A DNA stretch of 64,000 nt from Gottfriedia solisilvae (lineage in GTDB: Bacteria; Bacillota; Bacilli; Bacillales; Bacillaceae_G), in NCBI RefSeq assembly GCF_002128405.1, contig NZ_NETJ01000003.1, positions 1 to 64,000 on the forward strand. The letters are read 5' to 3'. The stretch's first letter is position 1; each line of letters begins with the position of its first letter. A program made the position numbers and the translations under genes. The notes below the pieces were generated by a model. It made no database searches and was not told where the DNA came from. It saw only the letters and a list, made by a program, of their open reading frames with translations. Shown here one piece after another: positions 25,676 through 33,247 of this stretch.

Positions 25676-26218
25676 ATGAAAACACTAGTAATAATTACGC
25701 ATCCAAATCTTGAAAATTCTAGAATCAACCGTAGATGGATGGAGGAGCTAAAAAAGCATGAAGAAATTACAATTCACTCACTTTATCAAGAATATCCTGA
25801 CGGTAAAATAAACGTTGAACAAGAACAAAAATTGTTAGAATCACATGATCGTATTATTTTACAATTCCCATTCTTTTGGTACAGTACACCTTCATTACTT
25901 AAACAATGGCAGGATGAGGTTCTTGCATATGGTTACGCATACGGTCCAGGCGGGGATAAATTGCACGGTAAAGAATTAGGACTTGCAATTTCAACATTTG
26001 GTCCAGAAGATTCGTACCAACCAACTGGTTATAATAACTTCACGATGGAGACACTGACAACACCATTACAACAAACTAGTAATTTAATTGGTACAAAATT
26101 TATGCCATTATTTGTATTAAACGGTGTTGCACATGTGACTGATGAAGAACTCTTAGAAAACGCAAAAGCTTATGTGAAATACGTTACACAACCAAAACTC
26201 GAAACAAGTAATGCCTAA
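25676..26218 (+). CDS. NAD(P)H-dependent flavin quinone reductase 1 (Flavodoxin_2 fold)
   Basis: 180 aa, NQO/KefF/YwrO-like. It has the HPNLENSRINRRW phosphate-binding start, DRIILQFPFFWYSTPSLLKQWQDEV (about 60-84, in short segments), and GGDKLHGKELGLAIST, typical of FMN/FAD two-electron quinone reductases that avoid semiquinone stress. AAGGAGAAATATA precedes the ATG. A terminator-like hairpin separates it from a paralogue 78 bp on; the two are similar along their full lengths, a tandem duplication. Confidence 0.88.
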   Translation: MKTLVIITHPNLENSRINRRWMEELKKHEEITIHSLYQEYPDGKINVEQEQKLLESHDRIILQFPFFWYSTPSLLKQWQDEVLAYGYAYGPGGDKLHGKELGLAISTFGPEDSYQPTGYNNFTMETLTTPLQQTSNLIGTKFMPLFVLNGVAHVTDEELLENAKAYVKYVTQPKLETSNA

Positions 26219-26225
26219 TTAATAA

Positions 26226-26262
26226 AACTCCCGCCAATTTATTATTAGGCGGGAGTTAATCA
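26226..26262 (+). terminator. Hairpin between the two quinone reductase genes
   Basis: Perfect stem AACTCCCGCC / GGCGGGAGTT with a 12-base loop. Only a short T stretch follows (TTAATCAATTT), so partial termination is likely. Confidence 0.6.
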
Positions 26263-26295
26263 ATTTAACTTTAATAAATATAGGTGAGTAAATAT

Positions 26296-26832
26296 ATGAA
26301 AACATTAGTAATAGTAGCACATCCAAATTTAGATCAATCAAAAGTAAATAAAACATGGATGAATAGACTTCAACAAGAAGACTTAACGATTCACAACCTT
26401 TATGCCCAGTATCCAGAGTTTGAAATCGATGTAGAAAAAGAACAAAAATTACTTTTAGAATATGATCGTATTGTATTTCAATTTCCATTTTATTGGTACA
26501 GTACACCAGCTTTATTAAAACAATGGCAAGATTCCGTGTTATCGTATGGTTTCGCCTATGGCTCGGAAGGGAATAAATTACATGGAAAAGAATTAATGCT
26601 CGTTATTTCATCAGGTGGTCCTTCAGAAGCCTACCAAGCTGGAGGATATAATCAGTACACGATGAGTGAACTAACTCGTCCACTACAAGCTACTGCAAAC
26701 TTATGTGGAATGCACTTTTTACCATCATTTTTATTACAAGGTATGATGAATTTAACAGATGAAAAATTACAAGAAAGTGCAGAAGAATTAGTTACTTATG
26801 TAACAAACCCTAATCTACGTAGCAAGCGTTAA
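26296..26832 (+). CDS. NAD(P)H-dependent flavin quinone reductase 2
   Basis: 178 aa, tandem paralogue of the preceding gene: HPNLDQSKVNKTW, DRIVFQFPFYWYSTPALLKQW and GNKLHGKELMLVISSGGP. The ATG at 26296 is 8 bases after AGGTGA; a GTG at 26284 overlaps that site. It is followed 100 bp later by the MarR gene that probably controls the pair. Confidence 0.88.
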   Translation: MKTLVIVAHPNLDQSKVNKTWMNRLQQEDLTIHNLYAQYPEFEIDVEKEQKLLLEYDRIVFQFPFYWYSTPALLKQWQDSVLSYGFAYGSEGNKLHGKELMLVISSGGPSEAYQAGGYNQYTMSELTRPLQATANLCGMHFLPSFLLQGMMNLTDEKLQESAEELVTYVTNPNLRSKR

Positions 26833-26867
26833 CTATTATGAAATAATTGCCTGAATAGCAACTAATA

Positions 26868-26907
26868 TTGACAAAGTATTGTTTTATTTTGTAAGTTGTA
26901 TATACAA
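26868..26907 (+). promoter_or_regulatory. Promoter and operator of the marR-like gene
   Basis: TTGACA at 26868-26873 and a perfect 12-bp palindrome TTGTATATACAA at 26896-26907 where the -10/start region should be. This fits autorepression by a MarR protein. Confidence 0.65.
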
Positions 26908-26932
26908 TCGAGAAAACCAGGAGATGGAACAA

Positions 26933-27358
26933 ATGGAACAATACTTTAGTAATTGTTTATATTTTACTGCTAATCATTTAGCGAGATTAATGAATAAGAT
27001 GGCAGAGGAAGAGTTTGCTTCACTTGGTATTTCTCCAACTTATGCATTTTTATTAATGGCGGTATTTGAAAGACCAAATATTACTCAAACAGAATTAAGT
27101 AATATTTTGCATATTGCTCCTTCAACAACCACACGGTTTGTAGAAAAATTAGAAGTGAAGAAACTAGTTGAACGAACAAATGAAGGGAAATTGACATTAG
27201 TCAATTTAACAAATAAAGGTATCGAAATTCAAAAAGATATTAAAGTGTGTTGGAAAAACCTATATAAACGATATGCTGAAATTTTAGGAGATGACGCAGC
27301 AAAACAATTAACGAGTCAAACATTTCAAGCTGCATTGGAAATCGAGAAAATTAAATAA
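26933..27358 (+). CDS. MarR family transcriptional regulator
   Basis: 141 aa winged-helix repressor: ISPTYAFLLMAVFERPNITQTELSNIL (helices before the HTH, in short segments), IAPSTTTRFVEKLEVKKLVER (recognition helix and wing, about 62-82). The ATG at 26933 is 10 bases after AGGAG; an earlier ATG sits one base after it. One Cys (VCWKN) could serve redox sensing, but that is a guess. It likely represses the quinone reductases and itself. Confidence 0.85.
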   Translation: MEQYFSNCLYFTANHLARLMNKMAEEEFASLGISPTYAFLLMAVFERPNITQTELSNILHIAPSTTTRFVEKLEVKKLVERTNEGKLTLVNLTNKGIEIQKDIKVCWKNLYKRYAEILGDDAAKQLTSQTFQAALEIEKIK

Positions 27359-27374
27359 TTCAGTTTTATCAAAG

Positions 27375-27402
27375 GAGTCTTTTATGACTCTTTTTTTATT
27401 TG
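27375..27402 (+). terminator. Terminator after the marR-like gene
   Basis: Stem GGAGTC / GACTCTTT around TTTTAT, with a T7 tail. Confidence 0.7.
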
Positions 27403-27796
27403 TTTGTAAAATCAAATATTTATTCTATTTTTGATTATTAATAATATAAGTTCATGATTAGTAGTTCGTAAATGATTCTTAAAATTGGTAAGAGAAGCAT
27501 AAAAATGAGGGATAGATTAATAAAGGTTAAGTTTTTATTTAAAATGGCTATTTGTTTTCTAATTTTATTTATGCTTCACGCTACATTTGCATAGTCATAT
27601 AATATTTAGAAAATCATATGTTTTATATAAGTTTATAGTAAACAAAGTAGTGCAATTCAAATTGTGAGTTGCACTACTTTATTTTGTCGTATTCAATAAA
27701 CGCTTGTCTTAGTCGAAGACCAGGAGCTGTTACAAGTACATTCCCTTTACTTAGTGCATAGGATATTTTTATAGGCTGAGAAGGGGTTGAGAAAAA
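27403..27796. other. Spacer before the cupin gene
   Basis: Nearly 400 bp. A strong hairpin AAAGTAGTGCAA / TTGCACTACTTT lies at about 27644-27682. On the minus strand, a coding-looking C-terminal fragment ends at 27674. The stretch 27403-27640 shows no gene or clear element. Confidence 0.5.
27674..27766 (-). pseudogene. Short C-terminal gene remnant
   Basis: The minus strand reads SYALSKGNVLVTAPGL, then RLRQAFIEYDKIK and stop, with natural-looking composition, followed by a terminator-like hairpin. Upstream it runs into the cupin gene without a start, so the front of the gene is gone. The family is not recognised. Confidence 0.35.
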
Positions 27797-28627
27797 ATGT
27801 ATTACGTACCAAATACGTATCCTTATCAATATCATTATCCTTATTATCATAATGTACCAACGAATAACTATGGTAGACAATCTGTTTACTGGAATTATCC
27901 TGTTGGAGTAGAATATGCAAACAAATTTGGTCCATTACGTGCTTATAATAGTGATGTCAGAATTTTATTAAAAGATTTTGGAGCAGAACCGTTTGCCGTT
28001 AATATAAATGAGGCAACTAAACAAAACAATACGTACCGTACCGCTTTATGGACAGGAACTCATTTGCAAGTTACCCTAATGAGTCTCAATGTTGGTGAAG
28101 ATATCGGTTTGGAAATTCACCCTAACGTTGATCAATTCTTACGTGTTGAACAAGGTCAGGGTATTGTTCAAATGGGAAAGAGTAAAGATAGTTTAAATTT
28201 TAAAAGAAATATTAATGAAGATACTGCAATAATGGTACCTGCTGGAACATGGCACAACTTAATCAATACAGGTAATTTGCCTCTAAAACTTTACTCAATA
28301 TATGCTCCTCCTAAGCATCCTTTTGGGACTGTTCATGTAACAAAAGCAGATGCATTGACTGGGGAAGGAAGAAACGATCATGGCAATGAAAAAACAAATG
28401 TTTCTGGCAGGACTCCAGATGAATGGATCAAGTACACCGAATTTTTGGTAAATGAAGGGTTGGAGGATGTTAAAAGGGGAATAAATGCTACGCACATTCT
28501 TCAGGAATTTATTCTTATGGGAGTTCTTGTAGGGAAAGGATATTCTCCTGAAAAAGCTTATGAAACTGTGGAAGAATGGGAACGAACAGGAGTATCCAAA
28601 CTTCTTCAACAAAGTAAAAAAATGTAG
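27797..28627 (+). CDS. Cupin-domain protein with a Tyr-rich N-terminus
   Basis: 276 aa. Residues 1-45 are rich in Tyr, Pro and His (YPYQYHYPYYHN), like spore coat proteins. A cupin domain (about 85-180) shows HPNVDQFLRVEQGQG and VPAGTWHNLINTG with metal-binding His residues. The C-terminal part (about 215-270) is helical. AGAAGGGG lies before the ATG. The Tyr-rich tail suggests spore coat location, where Tyr cross-links occur; the enzyme or sugar/metal role of the cupin is unknown. Confidence 0.8.
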   Translation: MYYVPNTYPYQYHYPYYHNVPTNNYGRQSVYWNYPVGVEYANKFGPLRAYNSDVRILLKDFGAEPFAVNINEATKQNNTYRTALWTGTHLQVTLMSLNVGEDIGLEIHPNVDQFLRVEQGQGIVQMGKSKDSLNFKRNINEDTAIMVPAGTWHNLINTGNLPLKLYSIYAPPKHPFGTVHVTKADALTGEGRNDHGNEKTNVSGRTPDEWIKYTEFLVNEGLEDVKRGINATHILQEFILMGVLVGKGYSPEKAYETVEEWERTGVSKLLQQSKKM

Positions 28628-28667
28628 CATCAGAGTAAACGCGTATAGTTAATAGAAAGAACAAAAA

Positions 28668-28750
28668 AGGGTGTATCCTTAACATTTAAATAGATATTTA
28701 GAAAAATGCCCCTCGAAAAAACCAGTCAAATCAAAGGGTGTATCCTAAAC
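28668..28750 (+). repeat. 85-bp repeat module, copy 2
   Basis: Starts GGGTGTATCCTTAACAT and ends GGGTGTATCCTAAACA, so a 16-base sequence opens and closes it as a direct repeat. It aligns with about 23922-24006. The parent yhbH locus has no such module. It may be the decayed end of an insertion element. Confidence 0.65.
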
Positions 28751-28905
28751 AAGTAAACCAATACAACCGTCATTCTACTCTAATGTCCGCATATAAAAAC
28801 ATAAATGATGAGAAATTCCGCCATTATATCTTAAAGCAGAAATCAGATGTGTTCCATTCTATGAAGAGCTTTTTTAAACAGGAGCAGGAGAAAGCAGCGA
28901 AATAG
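28751..28905 (+). pseudogene. Copy 2 of the yhbH 3' end (last 51 codons)
   Basis: Practically identical to 9798-9952. The only clear changes are synonymous or terminal (GCG for GCA; stop TAG for TAA). Copy 1 shares the GCG. Homology stops at the stop codon and a different hairpin follows. The frame is open back to a GTG at 28738, but there is no spaced ribosome site, so translation is doubtful. Confidence 0.85.
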
Positions 28906-28923
28906 TAATAGTAGTAAGTCAAA

Positions 28924-28958
28924 AGAGAAAAACCCATTTAGGGTTTTTCTCTTTTTTT
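28924..28958 (+). terminator. Terminator after yhbH copy 2
   Basis: Stem AGAGAAAAACCC / GGGTTTTTCTCT with T7 tail. Confidence 0.85.
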
Positions 28959-29250
28959 GAGTTCTCGCATGTTTATTATCGTGCTCTCCCCTTTACTACT
29001 ACAGTATTATTTTTCGTTCATAGTGTTTTCTGAGGAAAGTTCGCATCCAAATTTGGAATTAAAATTTCTAAATTTTTCTTTACCAAAGCGAAAATTAAGT
29101 TATATTCAATAAACTATATCAGGCTTGCGCTCGAAATATTATACGAATAATATACCAGATAATAGAAAATGTTGAGTGTTATATATGTAGTCCTAATTCT
29201 CTCTGGAAAATAAAGACAAGCTTTTACAATTGAAATATCATCTTTTAAAG
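28959..29250. other. Spacer before the neutral protease terminator
   Basis: A/T-rich sequence in which no gene, repeat or conserved element was recognised. Confidence 0.4.
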
Positions 29251-29251
29251 C

Positions 29252-29288
29252 AAAAACCATGAACATCAAGTTGTCCATGGTTTTGTTC
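29252..29288 (-). terminator. Terminator of the neutral protease gene
   Basis: Inverted repeat AAAACCATG-AACA / TGTCCATGGTTTT; on the minus strand it is followed by T-rich sequence. Confidence 0.75.
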
Positions 29289-29290
29289 TA

Positions 29291-31036
29291 TTATTCGGCT
29301 GGAACGCCTACAGCATCGTATGCAGCGATAACTGCTTTTGTTTGTGTTGATGGTGCACCAGTCGTTTTGTTATCTGGATATAGGTCGCGAGCAGCTTGGA
29401 TTGCAGCATTACGCATGTCTTTAAATCCAGAAGACGGTGTTAAATACATTGTTAGTGCACGGTAGTAGATTTTTTCTGTTGTCAAGCGACCAAGTTTAGT
29501 TACTGTTACGCCGTTGTGTGTGCCACCTTCAGAAACTAAGTATGCAGCTTTGTTGTTGATACTACTATTAATGTGTACGCCACCTTTATCTTCAGTGCCT
29601 AAATATCGGTCTTGGTAAATTGATGGATAAACATTATTTTTAAGCCCGTAGATAGGGTTAAGTCTTTTAGAAGAAGGATCGCTTAATGAACGAAGACCGC
29701 CATCTCCCTCTCTTGTTGGAGTGTAGATATCTTCACCCATTTCCCATTCTGACGGACTTGTAGCACCGGCAGCATTCATTTCAGCTAAGGCTCCAAAGAT
29801 ATCAGCTAATGATTCATTGATTGCACCTGATTCATCTTGATAAGTAAGGTTTGCAGTATTTGAGATTACACCGTGTGTCATTTCGTGACCTGCAACGTCC
29901 AGTCCGCCTGATAATGAACCGAGAGTTAATCCATCACCATCTCCGTATAGCATTTGCTTTCCGTTCCAAGCTGCGTTATTCCATTTTGAACCGATATGAA
30001 CCGTACTAATTAATGGCATACCTTTACCGTCTAAGCTGTTACGCTTGTGAACAGTTTGATAGTATTTGTTTACTTTATCAGCATTTATATGCGCTGAAAC
30101 AGCAGCAGGGTCATAGAAGAAATTAGTAGAACTTTTTGTTTCCACCTCAAACCCAGTGAATCCAAGCAACCCTGAAAGCAGGATGAAAGGAGTTTCAGGC
30201 ATACGTCGAGCATCAAATGTCGCAAGAGGTACAATATTAGGGCTAGTAGTTGTACCACCAGCGATAGAACCACCATATAAATAGCTAGTTCCTGTTGAAA
30301 GATCCTTTCCAACAGGGAATGACTGCATATTACCAAATACATCCAATCCTCTTGCCATCACTGGAGAAAGTTTTGTAGGATCAACTTCGTGCATTGCATT
30401 AAAGTTGTTTACTACCTCTCCATTTGTTGCATCCACAAAGTAATGGAAGTATCCAGGAGCTGGAGTTGATGTAGATACTTTTACTAAATATGTTAAATAG
30501 TATTTTCCTTCATGGGGATAAATTGTTAATTCTGAGTCAATACCGTCATAGCGCTTTAATTCATCTATACCAATTTGTGATGCTACGCCTTCTTTAGCGA
30601 TGTTAACTGCATCTTCCTCTGAAAGAGCTGCTTCAGTTGGAATAATTGAACGACTAAGCTTTTGTGTAACTGTACCAAATGATGCAAATACATTATTGTT
30701 TGCATCTAATGCAACTGTTTGCCCAGAACCGTAAATCGGAATTCCTTTGTATTGCTCGACAGTACGAACATGGTATGTACCAGTCGTGCTATCCGTTTGC
30801 TCACTGACAATTTTGAACTGCTCTCCTGTAGCAAAGGATTTTGAATAATCCTGTACTTTTGAATGAAGGAACGATTTCACAACGTCTTGCTTACTTAATC
30901 CCTCTGCATGTACAAAAGATGTTGGTCCAGCAATTGTAGGTATAGTTGGTACTAGACCTCCAATTGCAAATGATAGTGCTAATACAGCAGGAATAGCCGC
31001 TTTTTTTCTCATTTTTTTCTGATGATTCTTTTTCAA
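29291..31036 (-). CDS. npr: Extracellular neutral metalloprotease (M4, thermolysin family)
   Basis: A secreted zinc endopeptidase made as a preproprotein, 581 aa. Signal peptide at about 1-45 (KKAAIPAVLALSFAIGG), FTP propeptide to about 265, then the catalytic domain. Zinc site HEMTH near residue 384, third ligand in GAINESLADIFG (about 405), and GGVHINSSINNKAAYLVSEGG with the catalytic His region. Start is TTG at 31036, 9 bases after AAGGGG; a GTG at 31045 touches that site. The motif AAAATAACACAAT lies upstream (31109-31121). Family members supply peptides from protein and are often under NprR-type quorum control. Confidence 0.93.
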   Translation of the reverse strand: MKKNHQKKMRKKAAIPAVLALSFAIGGLVPTIPTIAGPTSFVHAEGLSKQDVVKSFLHSKVQDYSKSFATGEQFKIVSEQTDSTTGTYHVRTVEQYKGIPIYGSGQTVALDANNNVFASFGTVTQKLSRSIIPTEAALSEEDAVNIAKEGVASQIGIDELKRYDGIDSELTIYPHEGKYYLTYLVKVSTSTPAPGYFHYFVDATNGEVVNNFNAMHEVDPTKLSPVMARGLDVFGNMQSFPVGKDLSTGTSYLYGGSIAGGTTTSPNIVPLATFDARRMPETPFILLSGLLGFTGFEVETKSSTNFFYDPAAVSAHINADKVNKYYQTVHKRNSLDGKGMPLISTVHIGSKWNNAAWNGKQMLYGDGDGLTLGSLSGGLDVAGHEMTHGVISNTANLTYQDESGAINESLADIFGALAEMNAAGATSPSEWEMGEDIYTPTREGDGGLRSLSDPSSKRLNPIYGLKNNVYPSIYQDRYLGTEDKGGVHINSSINNKAAYLVSEGGTHNGVTVTKLGRLTTEKIYYRALTMYLTPSSGFKDMRNAAIQAARDLYPDNKTTGAPSTQTKAVIAAYDAVGVPAE

Positions 31037-31080
31037 AACATTCACCCCTTAGTTTGAATTGAAACTCCCTAACAATTGCA

Positions 31081-31121
31081 ATTATTAAGAAAATTCACAA
31101 TAAAATCAATTGTGTTATTTT
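31081..31121 (-). promoter_or_regulatory. Shared 13-bp motif and -10 of the neutral protease gene
   Basis: AAAATAACACAAT at 31109-31121 (minus), then AATAAT at 31081-31086 as -10. No TTGACA-like -35 is present, which suits an activated promoter. Confidence 0.55.
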
Positions 31122-31191
31122 CCGTGAGGTTTTATATAGTTTTTTTACTTTCATGATAAAGTTCGACAAAAATCACATGGTTTTTTTAATA

Positions 31192-31231
31192 AAAATAACA
31201 CAATTTTAATTATCTGATAATTCTGTATACT
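31192..31231 (+). promoter_or_regulatory. Shared 13-bp motif and -10 of the tapA-like operon
   Basis: AAAATAACACAAT at 31192-31204, 21 bp, TATACT at 31226-31231. No good -35 box. Confidence 0.6.
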
Positions 31232-31269
31232 GGGTGTCAGTAGAGTTGTTTTGCAAAGGAGCGTAAAAC

Positions 31270-31935
31270 ATGAAGGTAAGAATTCGTAAAATTATCCTAC
31301 TACCTTGTTTATGTTGTATGGCTTTTTATGGAGGTAGTCAACTAGTAGGAAACACAGAAGCGTCATTTTCAAGTCAAGCTTCACCAGATTCAATAACAAT
31401 GTCTGCAGCGTTTGTTTTTCCCGCAACTATAAGACAGCTAGAGGTTGGTGCACAGAGGATTGCTAATAGTATGGAACATGATTTTAAATCAATCAATGCT
31501 ACTTCACCTGAAGCAACAATAGAAGAATTACATAAAAAGCTTGCAGAAATAACAGCTATAAAACAGGACCTAACTCTCCAATTAGGAACTCTGCTTGATC
31601 TGTATGAGGAAGTGTCAATGTATTACAAGGAAATTCAAAACCAGGAAGGTATTAACTTACATACATTTGATTATGTAAGTGAGGGGTATAAAAATGTTGA
31701 CGGAATATTGAATGAAGTACAAGCAGCGATTGATTTTCATCAAATAGATGTCATACATTCATCTATCCTAATTCAGATCCAAAAGTTAGAAGAAAAAGAA
31801 CAAACTTCAATGGAACAAACACAATCTAATCAACAATTAGAGAACTCTGAAGCTCAGGATAATGGATCAACGAATTTGGATAATGATGGGGAGGTGACAG
31901 CAGATGAAGAAAAAACTATGGAGCATAGTAAGTAG
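31270..31935 (+). CDS. Secreted coiled protein, TapA/DUF4047-like
   Basis: 221 aa. A hydrophobic N-terminus (about 8-30) is followed by ASFSSQASPDSITMSAAFVFP, like the SipW-processed start of TasA-type proteins. A helical region (about 60-165) follows, then a Gln/Asn/Glu-rich tail. It is the first gene of an operon with sipW (32-bp overlap) and calY. The position is that of tapA in B. subtilis or the DUF4047 gene of other bacilli, so it may anchor or assemble the fibres. The name is by position and pattern, not clear homology. Confidence 0.6.
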   Translation: MKVRIRKIILLPCLCCMAFYGGSQLVGNTEASFSSQASPDSITMSAAFVFPATIRQLEVGAQRIANSMEHDFKSINATSPEATIEELHKKLAEITAIKQDLTLQLGTLLDLYEEVSMYYKEIQNQEGINLHTFDYVSEGYKNVDGILNEVQAAIDFHQIDVIHSSILIQIQKLEEKEQTSMEQTQSNQQLENSEAQDNGSTNLDNDGEVTADEEKTMEHSK

Positions 31936-32449
31936 TTTAGTAGGAAGCATTTTTATTATTACAGTATGTTTAACAGCGTTTGTTGTTCTTTCTTCTAGAC
32001 TATCAGGAGGAGAACCAACCTTGTTAGGATACCAGGTAAAAGTTGTATTATCAGGGTCCATGGAACCAACATTTCGTACTGGATCTATTATTTCTATTAA
32101 GTTAGGAGATAATCGTTCTTCTTATAAAACAGGCGATATCATTACCTTTCATATGGAAGAGAAGTTAATTACACATAGAATTATTGATGTCAAACAAGAG
32201 AATGGACAAGCGGTGTATAAAACAAAAGGGGATCATAACGACGGCCCAGATTTATGGACTGTTTCCGCGCAAAATGTAGTTGGGAAGTATACAAACTTTA
32301 CAATTCCATATGTAGGATATGCGTTGAATTATGCAAATTCAAAAGCGGGGTCATCTCTATTATTAATTGTACCTGGCATACTGTTGCTCATTTCTGCATT
32401 ACGTTCCATTACGGGTGCGAAGAAAGAGCTAGAAGGAAGCAAGGCATGA
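31904..32449 (+). CDS. sipW: Signal peptidase I, SipW type
   Basis: The ER-type (Ser/His) signal peptidase that processes TasA and TapA. 181 aa: N-terminal helix (8-30), catalytic Ser in VVLSGSMEPTFRTGS (about 46-60), GDIITFHMEEKLITHRII with His in the place of the usual Lys (about 75-92), GDHNDGPD, and a C-terminal helix (about 148-168). GAGGTGACAGCAG precedes the ATG, within the end of the previous gene. Confidence 0.92.
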   Translation: MKKKLWSIVSSLVGSIFIITVCLTAFVVLSSRLSGGEPTLLGYQVKVVLSGSMEPTFRTGSIISIKLGDNRSSYKTGDIITFHMEEKLITHRIIDVKQENGQAVYKTKGDHNDGPDLWTVSAQNVVGKYTNFTIPYVGYALNYANSKAGSSLLLIVPGILLLISALRSITGAKKELEGSKA

Positions 32450-32530
32450 TGTTTTGGTTATGTCTCCTATGTATCTACCAAAATACATAAGAGTTTAATA
32501 TACTTTTATAATATTAAGGGGGATTTAAGA

Positions 32531-33145
32531 ATGAGTTTTACAAAGAATGTAAGTAAAGGTATTATGAGTGCAGCATTAGGTTTATCGTTGATTGGAGGGG
32601 GGACATTTGCATACTTTAGCGATGCAGTTGAAACACAGAACACATTTGCTGCAGGTACTTTAGATTTAGGGATGAATCCAAACACAGTTGTTAATATCAA
32701 CAACATCAAGCCAGGCGATGAAATTTATCGTGAATTTACACTTGAAAACAATGGTACATTAAAAATCAACGAAGTATTATTAAATACAAAATACACAGTT
32801 GAAGATGTTAAATCAGACAATGCTGACGATTTCGCAAGACACATTAAGGTTACAATTATGTATAACACAAGTTCTGCAACTTCACCTATTATCGAAACAA
32901 CATTATATGACCTACAAAATCAAACGCCAGACGTAACAGAAATTGACAACTTTGTTGGTGGTGGAGAAGTTCCAGACGGTATTGACGCTGGACAAAAAGA
33001 AAAAATCTTTGTATTATTCGAATTTGTAGAAAATGGTGAAGATCAAAACCAATTCCAAGGGGATACACTAAAAGTAGATTGGACGTTTGATGCAAAAACA
33101 GGAGGTTCTACATACTACGACGATACAGATCCAAACAACAATTAA
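32531..33145 (+). CDS. calY: Camelysin/TasA family protein
   Basis: A secreted fibre or surface protein of biofilms (TasA in B. subtilis, CalY in B. cereus). 204 aa with N-terminal KGIMSAALGLSLIGGGTFAYFSD, the typical SipW cleavage context, then a beta-rich domain starting TFAAGTLDLGMNP and LKPGD-like NNIKPGDEIYREFTLENNG. It ends in an acidic YYDDTDPNNN tail. AAGGGGGATTTAAGA precedes the ATG. It lies 81 bp after sipW; a bidirectional terminator follows. Confidence 0.92.
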   Translation: MSFTKNVSKGIMSAALGLSLIGGGTFAYFSDAVETQNTFAAGTLDLGMNPNTVVNINNIKPGDEIYREFTLENNGTLKINEVLLNTKYTVEDVKSDNADDFARHIKVTIMYNTSSATSPIIETTLYDLQNQTPDVTEIDNFVGGGEVPDGIDAGQKEKIFVLFEFVENGEDQNQFQGDTLKVDWTFDAKTGGSTYYDDTDPNNN

Positions 33146-33161
33146 TCTATAAATATACTAA

Positions 33162-33192
33162 AAATGGGACTCTCATGGAGTCCCATTTTTAT
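33162..33192 (+). terminator. Bidirectional terminator between calY and the HTH-TPR gene
   Basis: Stem AAAAATGGGACTC / GAGTCCCATTTTT with T on both sides. Confidence 0.88.
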
Positions 33193-33247
33193 ATTTCCTT
33201 TGCATTATCATTTCCTCTATAGAGTCGTTATAAAATCAACCTTCTTA

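Noticed and set aside
28738-28905. A 55-codon gene from GTG 28738 through yhbH copy 2
   Set aside because: The AAAGGG touches the GTG with no spacing, and the sequence is a copy of a gene 3' end.
29259-29465. Plus-strand frame inside the neutral protease gene
   Set aside because: Antisense shadow of the M4 protease; no ribosome site.
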